In this document: piece by piece, positions 32,827 to 42,840 of the stretch | How positions within the stretch are numbered: position 1 is the stretch's first letter | Layout of the letters: each line of letters opens with the position of its first letter | Source: Oscillospiraceae bacterium | GTDB taxonomy: Bacteria; Bacillota; Clostridia; Oscillospirales; Acutalibacteraceae | DNA length: 53,519 bases | Assembly: GCA_015065845.1 (NCBI GenBank) | Contig: SVPQ01000015.1 | Coordinates: 1-53,519 of the forward strand | Reading direction: 5' to 3' | The notes under the pieces: model-generated | Told to the model about the DNA's origin: nothing | What the model saw: the letters and a program-made list of their open reading frames with translations, nothing else | The model's database searches: none | Program-made: the position numbers and the translations under genes

Positions 32827-33766
32827 TCTTATTCTCTTTACCCAAATGTTCCTTTAAAATATAAAGTGGTCTGTTTTTAGTCTGTACATACACTTTTGCA
32901 AGGTATTCTCCTAAAATACCAAGACAGAAAAGTTGCATACCACCTAAGAATAAAATCAATACTATTATAGAAGCGTAACCAGGCACATCTATTCCTTGTA
33001 TAAGTTTCTGGAAAACAACAACTATAAGATAAATGATTGAAGCAATTGCAGTTATAAAACCTGTTGCTATTGAAAGTCTTAACGGCAAGGTAGAAAAAGC
33101 GACAATTCCGTCAATTGCATATTTAAAGAGTTTTAAAAAACTCCATTTGCTTTCACCGTATTCTCTTTCTTCTGCTTCATAAGCTATATATTTAGTATTA
33201 AATCCAACCCAACTGAATATACCTTTTGAAAAACGATGATATTCACTCATAGAAAGAACTGCATCAACCATTTTTCTGTTTAAGAGCCTGAAATCTGACG
33301 CACCATTTACAAAATCAACCTCTGCCAATTTATTTATAATAGTATAAAATGCAGATTTAAAATTAGAAAGTAGAGCACCCTCGTTTCGTTCTTCCTGATA
33401 CGCTGCAACACAATCTATATTTTCATCTTTTTCTATTTCTTCGAGCATTTTAAGAACCACTTCCGGACTTTGTTGTAAATCGGCATCTATAATGCAGACA
33501 TAATCTCCTCTTGATGCTTTAAGCCCTGCATACATAGCAGACTCTTTACCGAAATTACGACTGAAAGACAACACCTGAATATTATAAGCAGAATTTTCTT
33601 CATAAAGTTCTTTTAAATTATCAAAAGTTTTATCTTCACTTCCGTCATTTACAAAAACGAATTCATAATCATCTACATTACACAAGAATGCATTATTAAC
33701 TTCATTAAAAAAGCGTTTTACATTTGCTTCTTCATTATAGCACGGAACAACGAGTGATAATTTCAT
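32801..33766 (-). CDS. Family 2 glycosyltransferase, GtrB/dolichol-phosphate-mannose synthase type
   Basis: Transfers a sugar from a nucleotide donor to an undecaprenyl-type lipid carrier at the membrane. 321 residues: GT-A domain with SLVVPCYNEEANV, FVNDGSEDKT, FSRNFGKESAMYAGL and the DxD-type DADLQQSP, then two C-terminal membrane helices (about 230-255, 265-290). Overlapping the GtrA-like gene downstream, so the two form a functional pair for glycosylating a cell-surface polymer. Confidence 0.92.
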   Translation of the reverse strand: MKLSLVVPCYNEEANVKRFFNEVNNAFLCNVDDYEFVFVNDGSEDKTFDNLKELYEENSAYNIQVLSFSRNFGKESAMYAGLKASRGDYVCIIDADLQQSPEVVLKMLEEIEKDENIDCVAAYQEERNEGALLSNFKSAFYTIINKLAEVDFVNGASDFRLLNRKMVDAVLSMSEYHRFSKGIFSWVGFNTKYIAYEAEEREYGESKWSFLKLFKYAIDGIVAFSTLPLRLSIATGFITAIASIIYLIVVVFQKLIQGIDVPGYASIIVLILFLGGMQLFCLGILGEYLAKVYVQTKNRPLYILKEHLGKENKNENDYYDF

Positions 33767-33896
33767 AACGATTGCCTTTCAGAAATATTAATAGTAATGT
33801 TTCTATATTTTACCATAAACAAATAATTTATGCAACAAAAGGTCACTTTAAAATAACTTATTCACAAACTATTTACAAAAAAATTTGAATAAAAGG

Positions 33897-33925
33897 TTGA
33901 CAAACGGGAAAAACAGATGTATATT
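33897..33925 (+). promoter_or_regulatory. Heat-shock operon promoter
   Basis: TTGACA, 17-base spacer, TATATT; start near 33932, just ahead of CIRCE. Confidence 0.8.
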
Positions 33926-33935
33926 ATTAACAGAG

Positions 33936-33972
33936 TTAGCACTCTCACATTTGAAGTGCTAACGAGTGCTAA
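33936..33972 (+). promoter_or_regulatory. CIRCE operator with an extra half-site
   Basis: TTAGCACTC-N9-AAGTGCTAA (33936-33962), one mismatch from the canonical GAGTGCTAA arm. A perfect GAGTGCTAA follows at 33964-33972. Confidence 0.9.
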
Positions 33973-34017
33973 AAACGAAAAAGCACTCCACACAACCAAT
34001 TGCAAAGAGGTGTTAAA

Positions 34018-35043
34018 ATGCCAACCTTATCTGAACGAAAACAAAAGATTTTAGCGTTGATAGTTGAAAGCTACATCGCAACAGGTGAGCCGGTTGGTTC
34101 AAAAACACTTCAGAATGCAATGGGCAATTCAGTTTCTTCGGCAACTATAAGAAACGATATGGCAGATTTAGTAGAACTCGGTTACTTAATTCAACCACAC
34201 ACATCTGCAGGCAGAGCACCTTCTCAGTCAGGTTACCGTTATTATGTTGACAACCTTATGACTAAATATGAATTAGGTCACGAAGAACAGGAAAGAATTA
34301 AAACATGGCTTCAGGGGTATTCGGGTGAGCCCGACCAGTTATTAGAAAAAGCAGGTAGTATTCTTTCAGAACTTACAAACTGTGTTGCAATTTCTTCTTC
34401 ACCGTCTGACAGTGAAGCACTTATAAAACGCGTTGAGTTAGTTCCGTTAAGCAGTAAAACCGCTATGGTTGTATTACTTGCAACATCGGGCATATTAAAA
34501 AGTATGGTTGTCCGTACTGACAGTGAGATAACCACTCAAATAGCAGAAGTTTTCTACAACATAATGCAGACTTACTTTTTAGGTAATTCAGTTTCAAATA
34601 TAGATATTCCGTTTATACAGACGCTTGTTGCTTCGTTAGGTGACAAAGTTTTTGTAATGTCTCCCCTGCTTTGTGGTGTTGCAGACCTTTGTAATTCAGT
34701 AAAATCCACCGACTTACATTTTAATGGTCAGTCAAATATCTTAAATCATTCTGAATTATCACTTGACGCATTCGAGCTTATGGACTTTTTACACAGAGAA
34801 GCACCTATTAAAACTCTTCTCTCCGCTCACAGAAAACCGCTTACGGTTTCAATCGGTGAAGAAAATGCATTTAAAGAACTCCGCAATTCGTCAACTATCT
34901 TTTCTAAATATACAGTTGGTGACCGTGACAGTGGTTCAATAGGAATTATAGGTCCTACCAGAATTGATTATGCAAGGCTTATTCCAAGCATTAAATATTT
35001 AGCAGGTATCATAGGCAACCTGCTTACAGAAACACTTGAGTGA
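34018..35043 (+). CDS. hrcA: Heat-inducible transcription repressor HrcA
   Basis: Binds CIRCE and represses the chaperone operon until its own folding (GroEL-dependent) fails. 341 residues from the ATG at 34018, preceded by AGAGGTG; an earlier in-frame start at 34000 lacks a ribosome site. N-terminal winged helix (MPTLSERKQKILALIVESYI, GEPVGSKTL, SSATIRNDMADL) and the SAGRAPSQSGYRYYVD segment are characteristic. First gene of the operon. Confidence 0.97.
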   Translation: MPTLSERKQKILALIVESYIATGEPVGSKTLQNAMGNSVSSATIRNDMADLVELGYLIQPHTSAGRAPSQSGYRYYVDNLMTKYELGHEEQERIKTWLQGYSGEPDQLLEKAGSILSELTNCVAISSSPSDSEALIKRVELVPLSSKTAMVVLLATSGILKSMVVRTDSEITTQIAEVFYNIMQTYFLGNSVSNIDIPFIQTLVASLGDKVFVMSPLLCGVADLCNSVKSTDLHFNGQSNILNHSELSLDAFELMDFLHREAPIKTLLSAHRKPLTVSIGEENAFKELRNSSTIFSKYTVGDRDSGSIGIIGPTRIDYARLIPSIKYLAGIIGNLLTETLE

Positions 35044-35051
35044 GGTAAATT

Positions 35052-35600
35052 ATGGCAACTGATGAAAAAATCTTAAACGAAGAACAAAATGTCTCTTCAA
35101 AAGAAACAAAGGAAACAAAAAAATCTAAAAAGTCAGATAAAAAAACTGACGCTTTAGTAGCAGAAAAAGAAAAGTTAGAAAAAGAGTTAGCAGAAACAAA
35201 AGACTCATATATGAGAGTTCTTGCTGAATATGATAACTTCAGAAAACGCTCACAAAGAGAAAAGGAATCTGCTTACAACGATTCTAAAGCAAGTACATTA
35301 GCACTTCTTCTCCCTGTCATTGATAATTTTGACAGAGCGATAGATAATAAAACCGATGACATTGAAAGTTACAGAAAAGGTATTGAAATGACCTACAATC
35401 AGTTAAAGGATATTTTAAGCAAATCTGATGTTGTTTCATTCGGTGAAGTCGGTGAAGAATTCAATCCGGAAATACACAATGCAGTTATGACTGCGGAAAA
35501 TCCAGATTTACCTGAAAATACTATTTCAGCAGTATTTGAAAAAGGTTATAAAATGGGTGACCGTGTGTTACGATTTGCAAGTGTTCAGATAACTCAATAA
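35052..35600 (+). CDS. grpE: Nucleotide exchange factor GrpE
   Basis: Releases ADP from DnaK. 182 residues: charged N-terminal tail, long coiled coil (about 35-95, including RVLAEYDNFRKRSQREKE), and a C-terminal beta domain with HNAVMTAEN, VFEKGYKMGDRVLRFASVQI. GTGAGG ribosome site just past the hrcA stop. Confidence 0.97.
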   Translation: MATDEKILNEEQNVSSKETKETKKSKKSDKKTDALVAEKEKLEKELAETKDSYMRVLAEYDNFRKRSQREKESAYNDSKASTLALLLPVIDNFDRAIDNKTDDIESYRKGIEMTYNQLKDILSKSDVVSFGEVGEEFNPEIHNAVMTAENPDLPENTISAVFEKGYKMGDRVLRFASVQITQ

Positions 35601-35638
35601 AAAAATAAACTTTTATAAAAATCAAATTTTGGAGGTAA

Positions 35639-37492
<1,854 letters not shown>

Positions 37493-37513
37493 TTTAAAAT
37501 TAATCCCACACCG

Positions 37514-37543
37514 CAACAGAAACTCATTAAAGAGTTTCTGTTG
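37514..37543 (+). other. Intercistronic hairpin between dnaK and dnaJ
   Basis: CAACAGAAACTC / GAGTTTCTGTTG, 12-base perfect stem, 6-base loop, no T-tract. Likely an mRNA-processing or stability structure that sets the DnaK:DnaJ ratio. Confidence 0.65.
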
Positions 37544-37566
37544 TAGGTATGTAGAAAGGCTTTATT

Positions 37567-38742
37567 ATGGCAGATAAAAGAGATTATTATGAAGTCCTCG
37601 GACTTTCCAAAGGCGCTTCAGGTGATGAAATAAAAAAATCTTATCGTCAACTCGCTAAGAAATATCACCCCGACTTAAACCCTGACAATAAAGAAGCAGA
37701 AGCTAAATTCAAAGAAGTAAACGAAGCTTACGAAATTCTTTCTGACCCTGATAAAAAAGAAAAATATGACCGTTTCGGTTTTGCAGGTGTTGACCCAAGT
37801 TATGGCGCAGGTCAGGGCGGTGCAGGCTTTGGCGGTTTTGGTGGCTTTGGCGACGGAATGGAATTTGATTTAGGCGACCTCTTCGGCTCATTCTTTGGCG
37901 GTGGATTCGGTGGTGGCGGATTTGGTGGCGGTTCCCGTTCAAATCCAAACGCACCAAGACGCGGTAACGATATTCAGATTACAGTTTCTTTAACATTTGA
38001 AGAAGCTGCAAAGGGTTGCACAAAAAATGTTGAATTCCCAAGAATAGAGACTTGTGATGAATGTGCTGGTAGCGGTGCTGCTAAAGGTACATCTTCACAG
38101 ACTTGCCCTGAATGTAACGGACGCGGCCAGATTACAAGTCAGCAACGCACTCCTTTTGGTGTTATTTCAACACAGAAACAATGCCCGAAGTGTGGCGGTA
38201 AAGGTACTTATAACCCTACACCTTGTAACAAATGTAAGGGTGCAGGAAGAATCAGACGACCAATTAAAAAAGATGTTACAATACCTGCCGGTATTGACGA
38301 CGGTCAGATGTTCACAGTCCGTGGCGAAGGTAACCGTGGCTTAAATGGTGGCCCAAGTGGCGACTTGAGAGTAGCAGTTTCATTAAAACCACATCCATTC
38401 TTCCAGAGAGATGGTTACAATGTATGGTGCGAAGTAGATGTTTCTATTGTTCAGGCTACTTTAGGTGACGAGTTAACAGTACCTACTCTTGATGGTCAGG
38501 TTAAATACAGTATTCCTGCAGGTACACAGCCTGGTGATGTATTTAAGCTCAAAGGCAAGGGTATTCAGGTAGTAAATGGTTCAAGACGCGGTGACCAACT
38601 TGTAAAAATCAATGTTGTTATTCCGAAAAATCTTACTGATAAACAAAAAGACTTACTCCTCCAGTTCAATCAGGAATCTGGCGGTAAAAATGTTAAACCT
38701 GAGGAAAAGGGCGGAATATTTGGGAAGAAGAAGAAAAAGTAG
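37567..38742 (+). CDS. dnaJ: Co-chaperone DnaJ (Hsp40)
   Basis: 391 residues, all domains present: J domain (1-70, HPD in [10 protein letters not shown]), Gly/Phe-rich region (about 75-125), four CxxCxGxG zinc repeats (starting [34 protein letters not shown]), then the substrate-binding C-terminal domain. Last gene of the heat-shock operon. The stop is followed at once by repeat element E. Confidence 0.98.
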   Translation: MADKRDYYEVLGLSKGASGDEIKKSYRQLAKKYHPDLNPDNKEAEAKFKEVNEAYEILSDPDKKEKYDRFGFAGVDPSYGAGQGGAGFGGFGGFGDGMEFDLGDLFGSFFGGGFGGGGFGGGSRSNPNAPRRGNDIQITVSLTFEEAAKGCTKNVEFPRIETCDECAGSGAAKGTSSQTCPECNGRGQITSQQRTPFGVISTQKQCPKCGGKGTYNPTPCNKCKGAGRIRRPIKKDVTIPAGIDDGQMFTVRGEGNRGLNGGPSGDLRVAVSLKPHPFFQRDGYNVWCEVDVSIVQATLGDELTVPTLDGQVKYSIPAGTQPGDVFKLKGKGIQVVNGSRRGDQLVKINVVIPKNLTDKQKDLLLQFNQESGGKNVKPEEKGGIFGKKKKK

Positions 38743-38903
38743 TTGCAAGTAGCAAGTATGCAAGTTGCAAGTGTTATGACAAAATAAAATATCCTATCAT
38801 TTTCAGTTTTTGAAGATGATAGGATTTTTTCATTAATATTCAATTATTTGTGCCGACCGCAGGTCCCGAAATTCCGCATTCTGAACTCTGCATTCTGCAT
38901 TTT
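38743..38903. repeat. Composite hairpin element, copy E
   Basis: Left array of GCAAGTA/GCAAGTT units (38743-38774), hairpin ATCCTATCAT / ATGATAGGAT (38791-38800 / 38816-38825), GC core GCCGACCGCAGGTCCCGAAA (38852-38871), right array of TCTGCAT units running to the galT stop. Confidence 0.85.
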
Positions 38904-40406
38904 TTAATTCATAGAGTTAACTGCTTCAACAAACCTCAAAAACTGCTCTTTGCCAACTTCATTTCTCTCAAACACACCGCATTGTTCGAGAATCTGAATA
39001 AATGTTGTGCCAATAGCATCTCTTACAATTTCGTCACAGTTTTCTTCTGTTACATTGTGTGACAAAATATATTTTTCTGCCCACGAAGCGTGTTTCGCAA
39101 TATTCTCGTTATCGCTTATATTCTCGCCATTAAGAATTGCTGTTTTTAACTCCTGCATTTCTGTTTTAAGACGGGCAGGAAGCACCGCAAGACCCATAAC
39201 TTCAATAAGCCCAATATTCTCTTTTTTAATGTTATGGAATTCAGGGTGTGGATGATAAAATCCATCAGGACATTCTTCTGTTGTAATATTGTTTCTTAAA
39301 ACTAAATCTATTTCATATTTACCGTTTCTGTAACGGGTAATTGGTGTTATAGTGTTGTGTGGTACACCGTCTTCTGTTTTGGCTATAATAAACGCTTCAC
39401 TATCGCTGTAATTACGCCAACACTCAAGAATTTTACCCGCAAGTGTACAAACTCTGTCTGTACTGTCACCAATAAGTCTTATAACTGACATAGGCCATTT
39501 TACAATACCAGCTTTTATATCATCAAAGCCTGTGAATTTAAGTTCTGTTTCAATTTCTGCACGAGCCATTGCGAATGTGTAGTTACCACCCTGAAAATGT
39601 TCGTGTGTTAAAATTGAACCACCGGAAATTGGTAAATCTGAGTTTGAACCTATAAAGTAATGTTTGAATTGTTCTACAAAAGAGAAAAGTCTTCTGAAAC
39701 CTTTTTCGCTTATTTTCATCGGCACATGGTTTCCGTCAAACACAATACAGTGCTCATTGTAATAAACATAAGGTGAATACTGTAAAAAGTAACTGTCACC
39801 ATCTAATGTAACAGGAATAACTCTGTGGTTTTGTCTTGCAGGGTGATTAACTCTACCGCTGTAGCCCTCATTTTCTTTACAAAGGAGACATTTCGGGTAT
39901 GATGACGCTTCTAACTTTGCTGCGGCAGCAATTGCTTTAGGGTCTTTTTCGGGTTTTGAAAGGTTTATTGTAATATCAATATCGCCATAAGGTGTTTCAG
40001 TAACCCATTTCATATCGTTTTTAACACGATATTCTCTTATGTAGTCACTCTTTCTTGAAATATGGTAATAATATTCTGTTGCTTTCTCCGGAGAAACAGA
40101 ATATTTCTCTTTAAAAGTTCTGATTATTTCAGATGGTCTTGGAAGAATAGCACCCATAATTTTTGTGTCAAATAAATCTCTGTAAACAACAGAATTTTCA
40201 CAAAGACCATTTTCACAAGCATAATCTAAAATGCCTTTTAAAATTTCTTCTAATTCCATCTCTTTTGCTACTGCATCTTCATCAATAGAAGAAAGGTTTA
40301 AAACTTCTAAAATTCTGTTAGTTGCCCACACAGAATCTTCTTTTAAGATAAGACCTTCTTTTTCTGCATAAAAAACTAAAGATTTTACTGATTCGCTTAT
40401 TGTCAT
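38904..40406 (-). CDS. galT: Galactose-1-phosphate uridylyltransferase, Firmicutes type
   Basis: Leloir pathway enzyme exchanging galactose-1-P and UDP-glucose. About 500 residues, the length of the class II (GalT2) family. Motifs: NHPARQNHRVIPV, SPYVYYNEHCIVFDG, SGGSILTHEHFQGG, FYHPHPEFH. The ATG at 40406 (GGGG and TGTGG upstream) is preferred over the ATG at 40421, which lacks a ribosome site. Divergent from nadE; no galK or galE in the window. Confidence 0.95.
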   Translation of the reverse strand: MTISESVKSLVFYAEKEGLILKEDSVWATNRILEVLNLSSIDEDAVAKEMELEEILKGILDYACENGLCENSVVYRDLFDTKIMGAILPRPSEIIRTFKEKYSVSPEKATEYYYHISRKSDYIREYRVKNDMKWVTETPYGDIDITINLSKPEKDPKAIAAAAKLEASSYPKCLLCKENEGYSGRVNHPARQNHRVIPVTLDGDSYFLQYSPYVYYNEHCIVFDGNHVPMKISEKGFRRLFSFVEQFKHYFIGSNSDLPISGGSILTHEHFQGGNYTFAMARAEIETELKFTGFDDIKAGIVKWPMSVIRLIGDSTDRVCTLAGKILECWRNYSDSEAFIIAKTEDGVPHNTITPITRYRNGKYEIDLVLRNNITTEECPDGFYHPHPEFHNIKKENIGLIEVMGLAVLPARLKTEMQELKTAILNGENISDNENIAKHASWAEKYILSHNVTEENCDEIVRDAIGTTFIQILEQCGVFERNEVGKEQFLRFVEAVNSMN

Positions 40407-40439
40407 ACCACAAAACCCCATTATAATTTTGATAGTAAT

Positions 40440-40517
40440 ATTATAATAATTTTTTTCAGTTCTTTCAACACATTTTTTGTAAATTATATTGAAAATAATA
40501 CAATAAACAGGTAAAAT
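40440..40517. promoter_or_regulatory. Divergent promoters of galT and nadE
   Basis: Minus strand: TTGAAA (40468-40463), 17-base spacer, TATAAT (40445-40440) for galT. Plus strand: TTGAAA (40489-40494), 17-base spacer, TAAAAT (40512-40517) for nadE. Confidence 0.65.
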
Positions 40518-40550
40518 GTTATAGTAATTTTAAATTTCAGGAGTTTTACT

Positions 40551-41297
40551 ATGGATTTTAATGCAGAAAAGGTTAAAAATGATATTGTTGAATGGATAAA
40601 AAACTGGTTCAATGAAAATGGTAAAGGTTGCAAGGGAGTTTTAGGAATATCCGGTGGTAAAGACAGTTCTGTTGTTGCCGCCCTTTTAGTTGAAGCGTTG
40701 GGCAAAGAAAATGTTGTTGGTGTACTTATGCCTAACGGCGAACAATTTGATATTGATGTTTCTAAAGACCTTGTTGAATTTTTAGGCATAAAATCTGTAA
40801 CAATAAATATTAAAGATGCTTTTAATGGTTTTATGAATGAGTTTAAGAATAACGATGTTGAACTTTCAACTCAGGCTATAACAAATCTTCCGCCAAGACT
40901 TCGTATGGCGTGTGTTTATGCGGTAAGTCAGAGTGTAAACGGACGAGTTGCAAACACCTGCAACCTTTCTGAAGACTGGGTTGGCTACTCTACCCGCTAT
41001 GGTGACAGTGTCGGTGACTTTTCACCACTTTCAAAACTCACAGTACAAGAAGTTAAAGCGGTAGGTAAAGCATTGGGCCTCCCCGATAAATTCACAGAAA
41101 AAACTCCAATTGACGGACTTCAGGGTAAAACAGACGAAGACAATTTAGGTTTTACCTATGCAGTTTTAGACAAATATATAAGAACTGGTGTTTGTGAAGA
41201 TGAAAAAACAAAAGAGAGAATAGATTACCTCCACAGAATAAACCAATTCAAATTAGAACTTATGCCCGTATTTAATTACGAGCCTGAAAGGAATTAA
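40551..41297 (+). CDS. nadE: NAD+ synthase, ammonia-dependent
   Basis: Makes NAD+ from deamido-NAD+, ATP and ammonia. 248 residues, with no glutaminase domain. ATP-binding P-loop GISGGKDSSVVAALLVEALG, the nicotinate-binding region RLRMACVYAVSQ and TCNLSEDWVGYSTRYGD, and EKTPIDGLQGKTDEDNLGF. Two bases before pepD, so co-translated in one operon. Confidence 0.96.
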   Translation: MDFNAEKVKNDIVEWIKNWFNENGKGCKGVLGISGGKDSSVVAALLVEALGKENVVGVLMPNGEQFDIDVSKDLVEFLGIKSVTINIKDAFNGFMNEFKNNDVELSTQAITNLPPRLRMACVYAVSQSVNGRVANTCNLSEDWVGYSTRYGDSVGDFSPLSKLTVQEVKAVGKALGLPDKFTEKTPIDGLQGKTDEDNLGFTYAVLDKYIRTGVCEDEKTKERIDYLHRINQFKLELMPVFNYEPERN

Positions 41298-41299
41298 TT

Positions 41300-42739
41300 A
41301 TGTCACAACTTAAAAATTTACAACCTGAAAGAGTTTTTCATTATTTCCATAAAATAACAAAAATCCCACACGGTTCAGGTGATATGGATAAAATTGCATC
41401 ATTCTGCGTTGATTTTGCAAAAGAACATAATCTTAAATATTATCGTGATGAAGCAAACAATGTTGTAATTTACAAAAACGGAACCAACAATTTAAAAAAC
41501 GCAGAACCGATTATTTTGCAAGGTCATATTGATATGGTTTGCCAAAAAACTGAAGACTGCACAATTGACTTTACAAAAGATTCACTGGAAGTTTTTGTTG
41601 ATGGTGATTTTGTAAAAGCTAAAAATACTACACTCGGTGCAGATAATGGCATTGCAGTTGCTTGTATTTTAGCAATTTTAGAAAGTGACAGCTACACTCA
41701 CCCACCTATTGAAGCACTTTTTACAACTGATGAAGAAATCGGTATGATAGGTGCAACAAAACTTGACACATCAGTATTAACCGCTAAAAAAATGATTAAC
41801 ATTGACTCTGAAGAAGACGACACAATGACAGTTTCATGTGCAGGTGGCAGTGATTTCAAAGTATTCTTTAACTTCCAAAGAGAAAATGTAACAGGAACAG
41901 AAATTGAATTAACTCTTAAAGGACTTCAGGGCGGTCACTCGGGTATTGAAATAGACAAAGGCAGAGTAAACTCAAATATTTTAGCAGGTCGTGTTTTAAA
42001 CCACTTAAAATCAACCGGATTTGATTTATTGAGCATTGATGGTGGTAACAAAACTAACGCAATTACAAATCTCACAAAAATAAGACTTTGTGTAAACAAC
42101 AAAGACGAATTTATAAAAGAAGCAACCGAATATCTTGAAGTTATAAAAAGCGAATTTACAGTAAGAGAACCCGACTTCACTTACCAGGTAACCCCTCTTG
42201 AAAATGGCACATTCAGTGCTATCAATAAAGAGAGTGCAAATGCTATAATTTACGCTTTAACCTGTGTGCCAAATGGCGTTATAGATATGAGTGCAGAAAT
42301 TAAGTGCCTCGTTGAAACTTCACTTAATCTTGGTATTTTAACTACAAGCGAAAACTCAACTGAAATGCATATTTCTTTAAGAAGCAACAAAGAAAGCACT
42401 ATGGTTGCGTTAGAAAATAAGCTGAATACATTTTTCAGTATTTTACCTTGTGAATTCTCAATTTTTGATAAATATCCATCCTGGGAATTTAATAATAATT
42501 CTGTTTTACAAAAGCTTTATAAAGAAATTTATGAAAATGAAACAGGCAAATCACTTAAAGTAGAAGCAATTCATGCAGGACTTGAATGTGGTGTTTTTGC
42601 ATCAAAAATTAAAGACTTTGACTGCATTTCAATCGGTCCTACAATGTTCGATGTTCACACAGTAAAAGAAAGACTTTCTGTTTCTTCTACTGAAAGAATT
42701 TTTAAAATCCTTCTTAAAGTACTCGAAAACTGTAAGTAA
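41300..42739 (+). CDS. pepD: Aminoacyl-histidine dipeptidase (peptidase M20C, PepD)
   Basis: Zinc dipeptidase that cleaves Xaa-His and many other dipeptides. 479 residues. Metal and catalytic motifs: GHIDMVCQK, LGADNGIAVACILAIL, TTDEEIGMIGATKLD, NIDSEEDDT, and HAGLECGVF near the C-terminus. The GGHSGIEID dimerisation-lid segment is present. No signal peptide, so cytoplasmic. Downstream partner of nadE. Confidence 0.95.
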   Translation: MSQLKNLQPERVFHYFHKITKIPHGSGDMDKIASFCVDFAKEHNLKYYRDEANNVVIYKNGTNNLKNAEPIILQGHIDMVCQKTEDCTIDFTKDSLEVFVDGDFVKAKNTTLGADNGIAVACILAILESDSYTHPPIEALFTTDEEIGMIGATKLDTSVLTAKKMINIDSEEDDTMTVSCAGGSDFKVFFNFQRENVTGTEIELTLKGLQGGHSGIEIDKGRVNSNILAGRVLNHLKSTGFDLLSIDGGNKTNAITNLTKIRLCVNNKDEFIKEATEYLEVIKSEFTVREPDFTYQVTPLENGTFSAINKESANAIIYALTCVPNGVIDMSAEIKCLVETSLNLGILTTSENSTEMHISLRSNKESTMVALENKLNTFFSILPCEFSIFDKYPSWEFNNNSVLQKLYKEIYENETGKSLKVEAIHAGLECGVFASKIKDFDCISIGPTMFDVHTVKERLSVSSTERIFKILLKVLENCK

Positions 42740-42762
42740 TTGCAGAAATAAAGACATTTTGA

Positions 42763-42791
42763 TTGACATAATCTTACATTTATTGTAAAAT
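42763..42791 (+). promoter_or_regulatory. Lysyl-tRNA synthetase gene promoter
   Basis: TTGACA, 17-base spacer, TAAAAT, leader about 45 bases; no room for a T-box. Confidence 0.75.
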
Positions 42792-42840
42792 ACTATGTTG
42801 AATGTAAATTTAAAAAAATATAAAGAAAAAGAGTGATAAA

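Noticed and set aside
42740..42840. T-box riboswitch ahead of the lysyl-tRNA synthetase gene
   Set aside because: The leader after the promoter is only about 45 bases, with no T-box sequence or terminator.
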